From the NCBI RefSeq assembly GCF_020544465.1, contig NZ_CP066126.1, positions 1,240,001-1,304,000 on the forward strand: a stretch of DNA of 64,000 nucleotides. The letters are read 5' to 3'. The stretch is from Chromobacterium rhizoryzae. GTDB taxonomy: Bacteria; Pseudomonadota; Gammaproteobacteria; Burkholderiales; Chromobacteriaceae. Under the pieces are notes generated by a model, which was not told the DNA's origin, made no database searches, and saw only the letters and a program-made list of their open reading frames with translations. Position 1 is the stretch's first letter, and each line of letters opens with the position of its first letter. Below are positions 24,561-35,818 of this stretch, one piece after another. Both the position numbers and the translations under genes were made by a program.

Positions 24561-26243
24561 CTAGCCGGTCAGCGCCTTCAACCAGACCAGCGCGGCGCTG
24601 GCGCCCGCGTCCGGCACGCCCAGCGCCCGTTCGCCCAGATAGCTGGCCCGGCCCAGGCGCGGCCGCATGGCGGCGGTTGCCGCGCAGCCGCGCTCCGCCG
24701 CTGTCAGCGCCGAACGCCAGGCCGTCTCCGGAGCCTGTCCGGCGTCCAGGGCGGAGGCGAAAGCGTCGGCGGCGGGGGACAAGGCGTCCAGCATGGTGCG
24801 GTCGCCCACTTGCGCACCGCCCAGTTCCGCGACGGCGGCGACGCCGTCCAGAAAGGCGGCCGCCCAGTCCTTCGGGGTGGGCGGGGTCGTCGTGTCCAGC
24901 CGCCGCGCCGCGCGCAGCAGGGCGGTGGAGTAGAAAGGCCCGGAGCTGCCGGCGATGGCCTGGCGCAAGGCCTGGCCGACCGCGCGCAGCGCCGTGGCGG
25001 GGTCGCTCCATGCGCTGTCGGGCAAGGCCCGGATCGCGGCCGCGCCGCGCTGCATGCTGACGCCCAGATCGCCGTCCCCGGCCGCGCCGTCCAGTTCGGT
25101 CAACAGCGGCTCGGCGGCGTCCAGCGCGTCGGCCGCGGCCCAGGCCGCGGCGCGCAAACGGGGATCGGCCGCGGCGGCCGAGGGCGTGAAAGCGTCGCGG
25201 GGCGGCGCGGCGCGCAGCTGGCGTTGCGCCGGCAGACGGCCTGAGCCGGGCCAGGCCGGCGCCAGGGTGGTTTGATCCAGCCAGTTGAGGCGCTGATCGT
25301 CCAGCGCCATCAGGGACAAGGAGCAGCCGGGCATTTCCAGCGCGGTCATGAAGTTGCCGCTCCAGGCGCGTTCCACCTGTAGGCCGCGCAGGCGCAGATG
25401 CGCCAGCGCGGCGCGGGCGACGATGGCCAGCTCCATCGGCGGCGTGCCGCCCAGGCCGTTGACCAGCAGCGCCACCCTGTGTCCCGAACGCCAGCCGCGG
25501 TCTTGCAAGATGGCGTCCAGCAGCGTCGCGCACAAATCGGCGGCCGATGGCGTCGCCACGCGGCGCACGCCGGCTTCGCCGTGTATGCCCAGGCCCAGTT
25601 CCGCCTCCCCGCTGTCCAGTTGAAAGCCCGGGCGGCCGGTGGCCGGCACCGTGCAGGCGCCCAGGCCCACGCCCATGGTGGCCACCTGTTCCGCAGCCTG
25701 CCGCGCCGCGGCGGCGACCTCGGCCAGGCCGGCGCCGGAGGCGGCCGCCGCGCCGGCGATCTTGTGCACCAGCACCGTGCCGGCGATGCCGCGCCTGCGC
25801 GCCGGCTCCACGGTGTCGCGAAGCGCCACGTCGTCGGCCACCACCACGCTGTCGACGGCGATGCCCTCGGCGCGGGCCAGTTCCGCCGCCAGGCCGAAGT
25901 TGAGCCGGTCGCCGGTGTAGTTCTTGACGATGAGCAGCACGCCCTTGGGGCCGGCGACGGCGCGGATCGCCGCCAGCACGGTGTCTACGCTGGGCGAGGT
26001 GAACACGTCGCCCACCGCGGCGGCGTCCAGCATGCCGTGGCCGATGTAGCCGGCGTGGGCCGGTTCGTGGCCGCTGCCGCCGCCGGAAATCAGCGCCACC
26101 TTGTCGCGCAGGCCGCCGGCGGGAAGGTCCGCCCGCAGCAAGACGTTTTCTTCCTCGAGCAGCGCCAGGCCGGGCAGGGTGTCGGCCAGGCCTTCCAGCA
26201 TCTCCCGCGCCACATGGCGCGGATCGTTGATCAGTTTTCGCAT
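24561..26243 (-). CDS. ATP-dependent dihydroxyacetone kinase (DhaK-DhaL fusion)
   Basis: A 560-residue kinase that phosphorylates dihydroxyacetone, possibly also glyceraldehyde. The DhaK domain (about 1-330) shows SGGGSGHEPAHAGYIG and the substrate-binding His in LGIHGEAGV. The DhaL ATP-binding domain (about 355-560) has the Mg-binding GDGDLGVSM, where the usual GDGDHG reads GDGDLG, and GSSGPFYSTALLRAA. The one-chain form uses ATP, in contrast to PTS-dependent DhaKLM, and no dhaM is near. It stands alone, convergent with the dipeptidase gene and divergent from gcvT. Confidence 0.92.
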   Translation of the reverse strand: MRKLINDPRHVAREMLEGLADTLPGLALLEEENVLLRADLPAGGLRDKVALISGGGSGHEPAHAGYIGHGMLDAAAVGDVFTSPSVDTVLAAIRAVAGPKGVLLIVKNYTGDRLNFGLAAELARAEGIAVDSVVVADDVALRDTVEPARRRGIAGTVLVHKIAGAAAASGAGLAEVAAAARQAAEQVATMGVGLGACTVPATGRPGFQLDSGEAELGLGIHGEAGVRRVATPSAADLCATLLDAILQDRGWRSGHRVALLVNGLGGTPPMELAIVARAALAHLRLRGLQVERAWSGNFMTALEMPGCSLSLMALDDQRLNWLDQTTLAPAWPGSGRLPAQRQLRAAPPRDAFTPSAAAADPRLRAAAWAAADALDAAEPLLTELDGAAGDGDLGVSMQRGAAAIRALPDSAWSDPATALRAVGQALRQAIAGSSGPFYSTALLRAARRLDTTTPPTPKDWAAAFLDGVAAVAELGGAQVGDRTMLDALSPAADAFASALDAGQAPETAWRSALTAAERGCAATAAMRPRLGRASYLGERALGVPDAGASAALVWLKALTG

Positions 26244-26456
26244 CGCGGTTTCCTTTCCAGATCGGATAGAGATCGTGCTTGGTCAAGATGGATGTCATCT
26301 TACGATCAGCGCCGGCGCAATGGGGTGGTCATCTATTTTTTGATCGATAAGGAAATGAAATATGTTCGTAATCGATCTTAAACGAAGCAATGCCGGTTCA
26401 ATGTTTTGCGGTTTCGAATATTTTAAGTCATTGTTTAAGTTGAAGATAAACACGGC
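26244..26456. other. Intergenic region between DHA kinase and gcv promoter
   Basis: About 210 bp, notably AT-richer than the flanks. Two GATCGAT-type sites face each other (26342-26348 and 26371-26377), 29 bp centre to centre, a possible regulator site for the kinase gene. No gene is seen. Confidence 0.4.
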
Positions 26457-26485
26457 TTGCCAAGCCCCGGCCCAGCAACCATAAT
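26457..26485 (+). promoter_or_regulatory. Sigma70 promoter of the gcv operon
   Basis: TTGCCA (26457-26462) and CATAAT (26480-26485) are separated by 17 bp. The expected start near 26492 lies just before the glycine riboswitch. Confidence 0.65.
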
Positions 26486-26497
26486 CTGGCTCGTCAT

Positions 26498-26690
26498 GCA
26501 GGAGAGAGTGGCCGTCCGCGCCACCGCCGAAGGCGCAAGCGCACCCGCAATCGCTCAGGCAAAAGGACTGCATCATCGGACTGGCCGCAGCCAGTTCGCC
26601 GAATCTGGAGAGCGGCATCCGCGGATGCCCACCGAAGGGGCTAACGGCCGCAAGGCCGGAAAATCTCAGGTGCAGGGACAGAGGGGTGTA
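26498..26690 (+). promoter_or_regulatory. Tandem glycine riboswitch
   Basis: Two glycine aptamers in series in the gcvT leader. The first (about 26498-26571) has GGAGAGAG, CCGCCGAAGGCGCAAG and GCTCAGGCAAAAGGACT. The second (about 26602-26683) has GGAGAGCGGC, CACCGAAGGGGCTAAC and ATCTCAGGTGCAGGGACAGA. These are the conserved cores of the class. A short linker joins them. The gcvT start is about 45 bp further on, so control is probably at translation or early termination, turning on glycine cleavage when glycine is high. Confidence 0.93.
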
Positions 26691-26732
26691 GGGAATAGAG
26701 CAACACTACACGCTTTTGCTAAGGACGCACCG

Positions 26733-27821
26733 ATGACGGCCCCGAAACGCACCCCCCTGTTTGAATCCCATATCGCCGCCGGCGCCAAGATGGTCGATTT
26801 CGCCGGCTGGGAAATGCCCATCCATTACGGCTCCCAACTCAAGGAACATGAGATCGTGCGCAGCGACGCCGGCATGTTCGACGTTTCCCATATGACGGTG
26901 CTGGACATCAGCGGCCCGGACGCCAAAGTCTGGCTGCAGCGCTTGATCGCCAACGACGTGGCCAAGCTCGGCTTCGAAGGCAAGGCGCTGTATTCCGGCA
27001 TGCTCACCCCCGACGGCACCGTGGTGGACGATCTGATCGTCTATCTGACCTCCTACGGCTACCGCATGGTGATCAACGCCGGCACCACCGACAAGGACCT
27101 GGCCTGGATGGAAGGGCGCAAGGCGGATTTCGACGTGGACATCAAGGTGCGCCGCGATCTGTCCATCCTGGCGGTGCAGGGCCCGCAGGCCATCGCCAAG
27201 GTCTGCGCGGTCAAGCCCGAGCTCGCCGACGTCATCCAGGCCTTGAAGCCCTTCCAAGGCCAGCCCGCCGGCGATTGGTTCTACGCCCGCACCGGCTACA
27301 CCGGCGAAGACGGCCTGGAAGTGATGCTGCCCGGCGTCGAGGCCGCGGCCTTTTTCCAGCAACTGCAGGCCGCCGGCGTGGCGCCGATCGGTCTGGGCGC
27401 GCGCGACACCCTGCGCCTGGAAGCCGGCATGAATCTCTACGGCCACGATATGGATGAAACCGTTTCCCCGCTGGAGGCCGGCATGGGCTGGACCATCGCC
27501 TGGGAACCGGCGGAGCGCGATTTCATCGGCCGCAAGGCGCTGGAGGCGCAGAAAGCCGCCGGCCTGAAAACCAGGCAAGTGGGCCTGGTGCTGGAAGGCC
27601 GCGGCGTGCTGCGCGAAGGCCTGAAAGTGGTGGTGGAAGGCGTAGGCGAGGGCGTGATCACCAGCGGCACCTTCTCGCCCACCCTCAAACACTCCATCGC
27701 GATCGCGCGCGTGCCGGCCGGCACCGGCGATACGGCGCTGGTGGATCTGCGCGGAACCTTGACCGAGGTGCGCGTGGTCAAAATGCCGTTCGTGCGCAAC
27801 GGCAAAAAAGTTTTCGCCTGA
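26733..27821 (+). CDS. gcvT: Glycine cleavage system T protein (aminomethyltransferase)
   Basis: A 362-residue tetrahydrofolate-dependent enzyme that takes the aminomethyl group from lipoyl-GcvH, releasing ammonia and giving methylene-THF. It begins MTAPKRTPLFESHIAAGAKM and has FAGWEMPIHYGSQLKEH, GMFDVSHM and the ARTGYTGEDGLEVM segment with the catalytic-region residues. AAGGA precedes the ATG 33-38 bp after the second aptamer. It is the first gene of gcvT-gcvH-(terminator)-gcvP. Confidence 0.96.
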   Translation: MTAPKRTPLFESHIAAGAKMVDFAGWEMPIHYGSQLKEHEIVRSDAGMFDVSHMTVLDISGPDAKVWLQRLIANDVAKLGFEGKALYSGMLTPDGTVVDDLIVYLTSYGYRMVINAGTTDKDLAWMEGRKADFDVDIKVRRDLSILAVQGPQAIAKVCAVKPELADVIQALKPFQGQPAGDWFYARTGYTGEDGLEVMLPGVEAAAFFQQLQAAGVAPIGLGARDTLRLEAGMNLYGHDMDETVSPLEAGMGWTIAWEPAERDFIGRKALEAQKAAGLKTRQVGLVLEGRGVLREGLKVVVEGVGEGVITSGTFSPTLKHSIAIARVPAGTGDTALVDLRGTLTEVRVVKMPFVRNGKKVFA

Positions 27822-27894
27822 GCGGCGTGCTTGGGCAGGCCGCGCGACGCGGCCGGGAATATCGTTTAAGACCTGGATTTGACTGGAGACACTC

Positions 27895-28281
27895 ATGAGC
27901 AACATCCCCGCCGAACTCAAATACGTTGAAAGCCACGAATGGCTGCGCCTGGAAGCCGACGGCTCCGTGACCGTGGGCATTACCGAGCACGCACAGGAAC
28001 TGCTGGGCGACATCGTTTTCGTCGAATTGCCGAAAGTGGGCGCCAAGCTCGCCAAGGAAGAGCAGGCCGGCGTGGTGGAGTCGGTGAAAGCCGCTTCCGA
28101 CATCTACTGTCCGATTGCCGGCGAAGTGCTGGCCATCAACGAGGAACTGGAAGCCGAACCGGAACTGGCCAACGGCGAGCCCTACGGCGCCGGCTGGTTC
28201 TTCAAGATCAAGCCGGCGGATCCGGCGGACCTGGACGCCCTGATGGACGCCGCCGCCTACGCCAAGGAAATTGGCGCCTGA
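27895..28281 (+). CDS. gcvH: Glycine cleavage system H protein
   Basis: A 128-residue lipoyl carrier protein that shuttles the aminomethyl group from GcvP to GcvT. The lipoylated Lys lies in VVESVKAASD. Other typical segments are ESHEWLRLE, GITEHAQELLGDIVFVELP and EPYGAGWFFKIK. The gene is 73 bp after gcvT. A strong intrinsic terminator follows 10 bp after the stop, before gcvP. Confidence 0.97.
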   Translation: MSNIPAELKYVESHEWLRLEADGSVTVGITEHAQELLGDIVFVELPKVGAKLAKEEQAGVVESVKAASDIYCPIAGEVLAINEELEAEPELANGEPYGAGWFFKIKPADPADLDALMDAAAYAKEIGA

Positions 28282-28291
28282 TGGTGAAAAC

Positions 28292-28328
28292 CGCCTCGCA
28301 GTCCTAATCGGCCGCGAGGCGTTTTTTT
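28292..28328 (+). terminator. Intrinsic terminator between gcvH and gcvP
   Basis: CGCCTCGC (28292-28299) pairs with GCGAGGCG (28314-28321), followed by seven T (28322-28328). It lies inside what is otherwise a three-gene pathway unit, so gcvP probably depends on read-through or on a promoter within 28329-28404. Confidence 0.8.
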
Positions 28329-28404
28329 CGCCCGGTTATCCAGCAACACCCGATTGGCCGCGCAAGCCGCGGCGCGGACGGCAAGCACAGAAGGTCCCGT
28401 ACTC

Positions 28405-31257
<2,853 letters not shown>

Positions 31258-31280
31258 TCCGCGCAGGCGGACGCCAAACC

Positions 31281-31306
31281 ACCCCGGCCCTGGCCGGGGT
31301 TTTTTT
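31281..31306 (+). terminator. Terminator of gcvP
   Basis: ACCCCGGCC (31281-31289) pairs with GGCCGGGGT (31292-31300), followed by six more T. It lies 24 bp after the gcvP stop. Confidence 0.85.
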
Positions 31307-31427
31307 ACGCGTCGACGCGTCGATACGGCACTGGAGTTGAGTGGATATACGACTATCATATTTAATGAGGAATATGACGGCAGTCTTGCCGCCCTTGATC
31401 CGCGAACCCCACCGATAGGAGGCTGCG

Positions 31428-34400
31428 TTGGCGTTGAACGCGCAGGTTGCGATTGCCGCACCGGATTTCCAGCTGCTGTTCGAACGGGCCCCCGGCCTGT
31501 ATTTAGTGCTGGATACCGATTTCAACGTCATCGCCGCCAGCGATATTTACCTGCAGACGACCTTGACCCGGCGCGAGTCCATCCTGGGGCGCAATCTGTT
31601 CGACATCTTTCCGGTCAATCCCGCCGAGCCGGAAGGCGAGGGCTCGCGCAATCTGCGCATTTCTTTGCAGCGCGTGCTGGCCACCGGGGTCGAGGACAGC
31701 ATGGCGATGCAGAAATACGATATCCCGCGGCCGGACGGCAGTTTCGAAGAGCGCTATTGGAGTCCGACCAACTGGCCGGTGAAGCGCGCAGACGGCAGCG
31801 TGGCCTGCATCATTCACAGCGCGCAGGACGTCAGCGAGTTCGTGCGCCTGAAACGGATCCAGCCGCAGCAGAGTCAGCCGGCGGAATGGCGGGCAATGGA
31901 CGCGGCGGCGCTAGAAGCGGAAATGGTGAACCAGCATGCGCAAATCGCCCGGGCCAACACCGATCTGAAGGAATCCAATAACGAGCTGGCCCGCTTGAAT
32001 CAGCAGATGCGCGAGCTGGATCAGATGAAGACCCGCTTCTTCGCCAATGTCAGCCATGAGTTGCGCACGCCGCTGACCCTGATTCTGGGTCAGGTAGAAC
32101 GCTTCCTGACAGGCCAGGCCGAGCCGGAGGAGAGCCCCAATCTGCTGATGATCCAGCGGCAGGCGCGCATGTTGCTGCAGCAGGTCAACGATTTGCTGGA
32201 CGTGGCCAAGCTGGACGCGGGGGAACTGAAGCTGCGCTACGCGCAGCTGGACCTGGCCGAGCTGGTGCGTCACGTGGCCTCATATTTTACTTCGCTGGCC
32301 AGCGACCGGCATATCGACTATCAAGTGGCGGCGCCGAAAACGGCGTCGGCGCAGGTGGACGCGATCAAATTGCAGCGCGTATTGCTGAACCTGCTGTCCA
32401 ACGCCTTCAAGTTCACGCCGGACGGCGGCCGCATTCAGATTGCGCTGGAGCTGAGAGGAAGCCAGGCCGGCATCCGGGTGCAGGATAACGGGCCCGGCGT
32501 GCCGGCCGAGATGCGCGACAAGGTGTTCGAGCGCTTCGTGCAAGTGGAGGACGGCGATTACGGCCGGCACGGCGGCACCGGGCTTGGCCTCGCCATCGTC
32601 AAAGAATTCATCGAGCTGCACCATGGCAATGTGAGCTTGTTCGCCGCAGAGGGCGGCGGCGCCTTGTTCCGTCTCAGCCTGCCTCTGTTGGCGCCGGCGG
32701 GTGCGCCGATAGAGTCGGAAGACTTGCGTCTGGACGATTTGCTGGCCGGCGGCGCGGTGCCCGCGCCCGCGTCGCCGCAGGCCGAGGGGGGAGCCGCGCC
32801 GGACAAGGGCGCCCAGGCGTTGGTGCTGCTGGTGGAGGACAACATCGATATGAGCGCCTTCATCGCCGGCGCGCTGGGCAAGCATTATCGGGTGATGACG
32901 GCGCCGGAGGGCGGCCGCGGCCTGCGTTTGGCGCAGAGCGAGCAGCCGGACCTGATCATCAGCGATCTGATGATGCCGGGAATGGGCGGAGAAGAGTTTG
33001 TGTCGGCTTTGCGCGGCAACCGCCAGACCGAGGACATCCCGGTGGTGATGCTGTCGGCGCGCGCCGACGATTCGCTGCGGCTGCGTATGCTGCAGAACAG
33101 CGTGCAGGAGTTCTTGTTCAAGCCGTTTTCGGTGGCGGAGCTGCTGGCGCGGGTGGGGCGCTTGATCGGCGAGCGCCGACGCTCGGCGATGCGCTTGAAG
33201 CAGGCGCTGTACGCGGCGGAACAAATCGCCTGGGAGCTGGACCTGGGCGACGGGGTCTTGCACGAAGAGGGGCCGGTGGGGCGGATTTTCGGGCGGGCAG
33301 AGGATTATCGTCACGACAGTCTGGACGCCTTGCTGGCGCAAATCCATCCGGAGGACCTGGACGAGTTGCGCCGGCGTTGGCAGGCCTTGCCGGCCGAGGC
33401 CGGAGAAAGCCTGCACGAGTGTCAGTTTCGCGTCGCCCTGCCGGAGGCGGGGCAGGTCTGGATGCAGGTGAGCGCCAGCTTGTGGCGGGACGAACAGGGG
33501 CGGCCGCGGCGCGCGATGGGCTTTGCCCGCGACGTGTCCACGCTGAAGCGTTCGCAGCTCAATATCGAGTTTCTCGCCAAGCACGACAGCCTGACTCAAC
33601 TGCCCAACCGCGTGCAGTTGAACGAGCGGCTGCAATGGAGCTTGAGGAATCATCGTCGCTCAGGGCGGAGCCTGTATCTGCTTTTGGTGGACCTGGACGA
33701 TTTCCGCTTCATCAACGACAACCTTGGGCATGAGGTGGGGGACCGCCTGTTGCGCATCGTGGCTGAACGCTTGCGCGCCTGCGTGAGCGGCCACGATCTT
33801 TTGTTCCGCATCGGCGGCGACGAATTCGTCGCCTTGGCCGAGAACGCCGCCGATGGCGCGGCCGACAGCCTGGCCGAGCAGGTGCTGGCGGCGCTGGCGG
33901 CTCCGTACCAGGACGGAGACCACCGCTATTTCCTGTCCGCCAGCATCGGCATCAGCTGCTATCCCTGCGACGCGGACACGCCGGAAGGGCTGATGCGCGA
34001 TGCGGATATGGCGATGTACCGCGCCAAGTACGCGGGCAAGAACGGTTATTGCTTCTTCTCCGAGGATATGGCGGACGGCGTGCGCCAGCGCCTGCAAGTG
34101 GAGACCGGCTTGCGCCAGGCCTTGCAGCGACGGGAACTGCGGCTGGAGTACCAGCCGCAGATGACGCTGCGCAGCCAGGACATGCTGGGGATGGAGGCGC
34201 TGTTGCGCTGGGAGCTGGACGGGCGCAAGCAGTCGCCGGCGGAGTTTATCGCCATCGCCGAAAAAACCGGCCTGATCATCGATATCGACGAGTATGTGTT
34301 TCGCAATGTCTGCAGCCAGGTGATGGCCTGGAGAGGGCAGGGTCTGCCGCCCTGGCGCGTCAGCGTCAATCTGTCGGCGCGCTTCTTCGGCTTGCCGGAC

Positions 34401-34874
34401 GCCGTCGCGCGTTTGCGCGCGATCGCCGAGGAAAGCGGCGCGCCGCCGGAGCAACTGTGCCTGGAAATCACCGAGGGCACGCTGATGGACGCGGACAGCG
34501 CGATGAAGGCCTTGCCGACGCTCAAGCGGATGGGCTTTCACATCAGCGTGGACGACTTCGGCACCGGTTTTTCCTCGCTGTCCTATCTCAAGCGGCTGCC
34601 CATCGATGAACTGAAGATAGATCGCAGCTTCATCATGCGGCTGGACAGCGACGAGCGCGATCTGGCCATGGTGGCGGCCATCGTGTCCATGGCGGAAAGC
34701 CTGAGCCTGCAAGTGCTGGCCGAGGGCGTGGAAACCGAATCCCAGCACGCCTTGCTGCTGGCGCGCGGCTGCCATAGCGGCCAGGGCTATCTATATTCGC
34801 GCTCCTTGCCGCCCGAGGAGCTGGTGTCCTGGTGGCGCGGCCGTTTCGAGTGTTTCACGGGGCGGGCGGATTGA
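31428..34874 (+). CDS. Hybrid histidine kinase with receiver, PAS, GGDEF and EAL domains
   Basis: A 1148-residue soluble signalling protein. The order is PAS (about 10-140), coiled coil, HisKA (phospho-His in FANVSHELRTPL, about 210), ATPase (GTGLGLAIVKEF), receiver (about 463-580, phospho-Asp in LIISDLMMPGMGG), PAS (about 590-705), GGDEF (about 715-880) and EAL (about 895-1140). Both output domains look active: RIGGDEF is intact, and EAL motifs EALLRW, SVNLS, EITEG, DDFGTGF, LKIDRSF and AEGVET are all present. The RxxD inhibitory site is replaced by SGHD. The TTG start has AGGAGG 5 bp upstream. No transmembrane segment is seen, and the input signal is unknown. Its 3' end overlaps the next gene, which converges on it, by 20 bp. 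Confidence 0.92.
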   Translation: MALNAQVAIAAPDFQLLFERAPGLYLVLDTDFNVIAASDIYLQTTLTRRESILGRNLFDIFPVNPAEPEGEGSRNLRISLQRVLATGVEDSMAMQKYDIPRPDGSFEERYWSPTNWPVKRADGSVACIIHSAQDVSEFVRLKRIQPQQSQPAEWRAMDAAALEAEMVNQHAQIARANTDLKESNNELARLNQQMRELDQMKTRFFANVSHELRTPLTLILGQVERFLTGQAEPEESPNLLMIQRQARMLLQQVNDLLDVAKLDAGELKLRYAQLDLAELVRHVASYFTSLASDRHIDYQVAAPKTASAQVDAIKLQRVLLNLLSNAFKFTPDGGRIQIALELRGSQAGIRVQDNGPGVPAEMRDKVFERFVQVEDGDYGRHGGTGLGLAIVKEFIELHHGNVSLFAAEGGGALFRLSLPLLAPAGAPIESEDLRLDDLLAGGAVPAPASPQAEGGAAPDKGAQALVLLVEDNIDMSAFIAGALGKHYRVMTAPEGGRGLRLAQSEQPDLIISDLMMPGMGGEEFVSALRGNRQTEDIPVVMLSARADDSLRLRMLQNSVQEFLFKPFSVAELLARVGRLIGERRRSAMRLKQALYAAEQIAWELDLGDGVLHEEGPVGRIFGRAEDYRHDSLDALLAQIHPEDLDELRRRWQALPAEAGESLHECQFRVALPEAGQVWMQVSASLWRDEQGRPRRAMGFARDVSTLKRSQLNIEFLAKHDSLTQLPNRVQLNERLQWSLRNHRRSGRSLYLLLVDLDDFRFINDNLGHEVGDRLLRIVAERLRACVSGHDLLFRIGGDEFVALAENAADGAADSLAEQVLAALAAPYQDGDHRYFLSASIGISCYPCDADTPEGLMRDADMAMYRAKYAGKNGYCFFSEDMADGVRQRLQVETGLRQALQRRELRLEYQPQMTLRSQDMLGMEALLRWELDGRKQSPAEFIAIAEKTGLIIDIDEYVFRNVCSQVMAWRGQGLPPWRVSVNLSARFFGLPDAVARLRAIAEESGAPPEQLCLEITEGTLMDADSAMKALPTLKRMGFHISVDDFGTGFSSLSYLKRLPIDELKIDRSFIMRLDSDERDLAMVAAIVSMAESLSLQVLAEGVETESQHALLLARGCHSGQGYLYSRSLPPEELVSWWRGRFECFTGRAD

Positions 34875-35631
34875 TGCCCGGCGCGGTTTCGCCGGGCAGC
34901 CAGCGCCGGTACAGCGCGGCGAAACTGCCGTCGCGCTTCATCTCGTCCAGCGCCTGTTGCCAGGCCTTGATCACCGCGTCCGGGGTCTGACGGGAAAAGG
35001 CGATGTAGCCGTAGGTGTGGGAAAAGGTCAGCGCCTTGCGCACTTGGGCCGGGTCGAAGCCCTGCTGGCGCAATTGATGCGGCAAGGTGGTGTTTTCGCT
35101 GACGATGACGTCGGCGCGCTTGCGCATCAACATGGTCAGCAACTGGTCCGGCGTGGCCACGGTGGCTAGGTTGGAAAAGTTCTGCGCGCTCAGCAACTGT
35201 TGCAGATACCAGTCTCTCACCACCATGATTTGCGGCAGTTTGCGGGCGTCGTCCAGCGTTTGCAGTTTGATCGGGCTGTCGCGCCGCACAAACAGGCAGC
35301 CCAGGGTTTCGGTGACCGGGCCCACCCACTTGAACATGCGCTCCCGTTCCGGGGTGCGGTTGGTGTTGAACAGCACGGTGTTCGGCTGCTGTTGCGCTTG
35401 GCGATAGCCGCGCGCCCAAGGCACCACGGCAATGGGGTCGTGGTTGCCGACGCGGCGTTGTATCCCTTGCACCACTTCCACCACCAGGCCGGCGGCCTTG
35501 CCGTCTTGCTCGAAAGTCAGCGGTGGGTCATCCTCGGTCAGGATGTCCAGCGCAGGGCCCGGCGCCGCGCGCAGCGGCGCGGCGGCAAAGCTGGTCAAAA
35601 ACAGGGCAAGCAGGCAGTGGCGGCGGTTCAT
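34855..35631 (-). CDS. Periplasmic solute-binding protein, family 3 type
   Basis: A 258-residue protein with a signal peptide (MNRRHCLLALFLTSFAAAPLRA, cleavage probably near residue 23). The mature part resembles SBP_bac_3 proteins (LDILTEDDPPLTFEQDGK at the start). The family binds amino acids or acts as the sensor for linked kinases and diguanylate cyclases. No transporter permease or ATPase is nearby. It converges on the GGDEF/EAL gene with a 20-bp overlap of coding ends, which hints at a functional or antisense link but does not prove one. Ligand is unknown. Confidence 0.78.
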   Translation of the reverse strand: MNRRHCLLALFLTSFAAAPLRAAPGPALDILTEDDPPLTFEQDGKAAGLVVEVVQGIQRRVGNHDPIAVVPWARGYRQAQQQPNTVLFNTNRTPERERMFKWVGPVTETLGCLFVRRDSPIKLQTLDDARKLPQIMVVRDWYLQQLLSAQNFSNLATVATPDQLLTMLMRKRADVIVSENTTLPHQLRQQGFDPAQVRKALTFSHTYGYIAFSRQTPDAVIKAWQQALDEMKRDGSFAALYRRWLPGETAPGINPPAP

Positions 35632-35818
35632 GTCGATGGCGCTTTGTATTCTGGCTGTCCGCTTTGACTGTAGCGGCAATTTGCGCCGGGCTCAAACTCC
35701 ATCCTTGGCCGCGTCGCGAATATGAATATGCATAATCGATGGTTTGTTTTTTTCGCTTATTCGCTTAACCTTCGTTTCTGATACCGAAGATGCCATGCAG
35801 TTTGATGAGGAAATGCCG

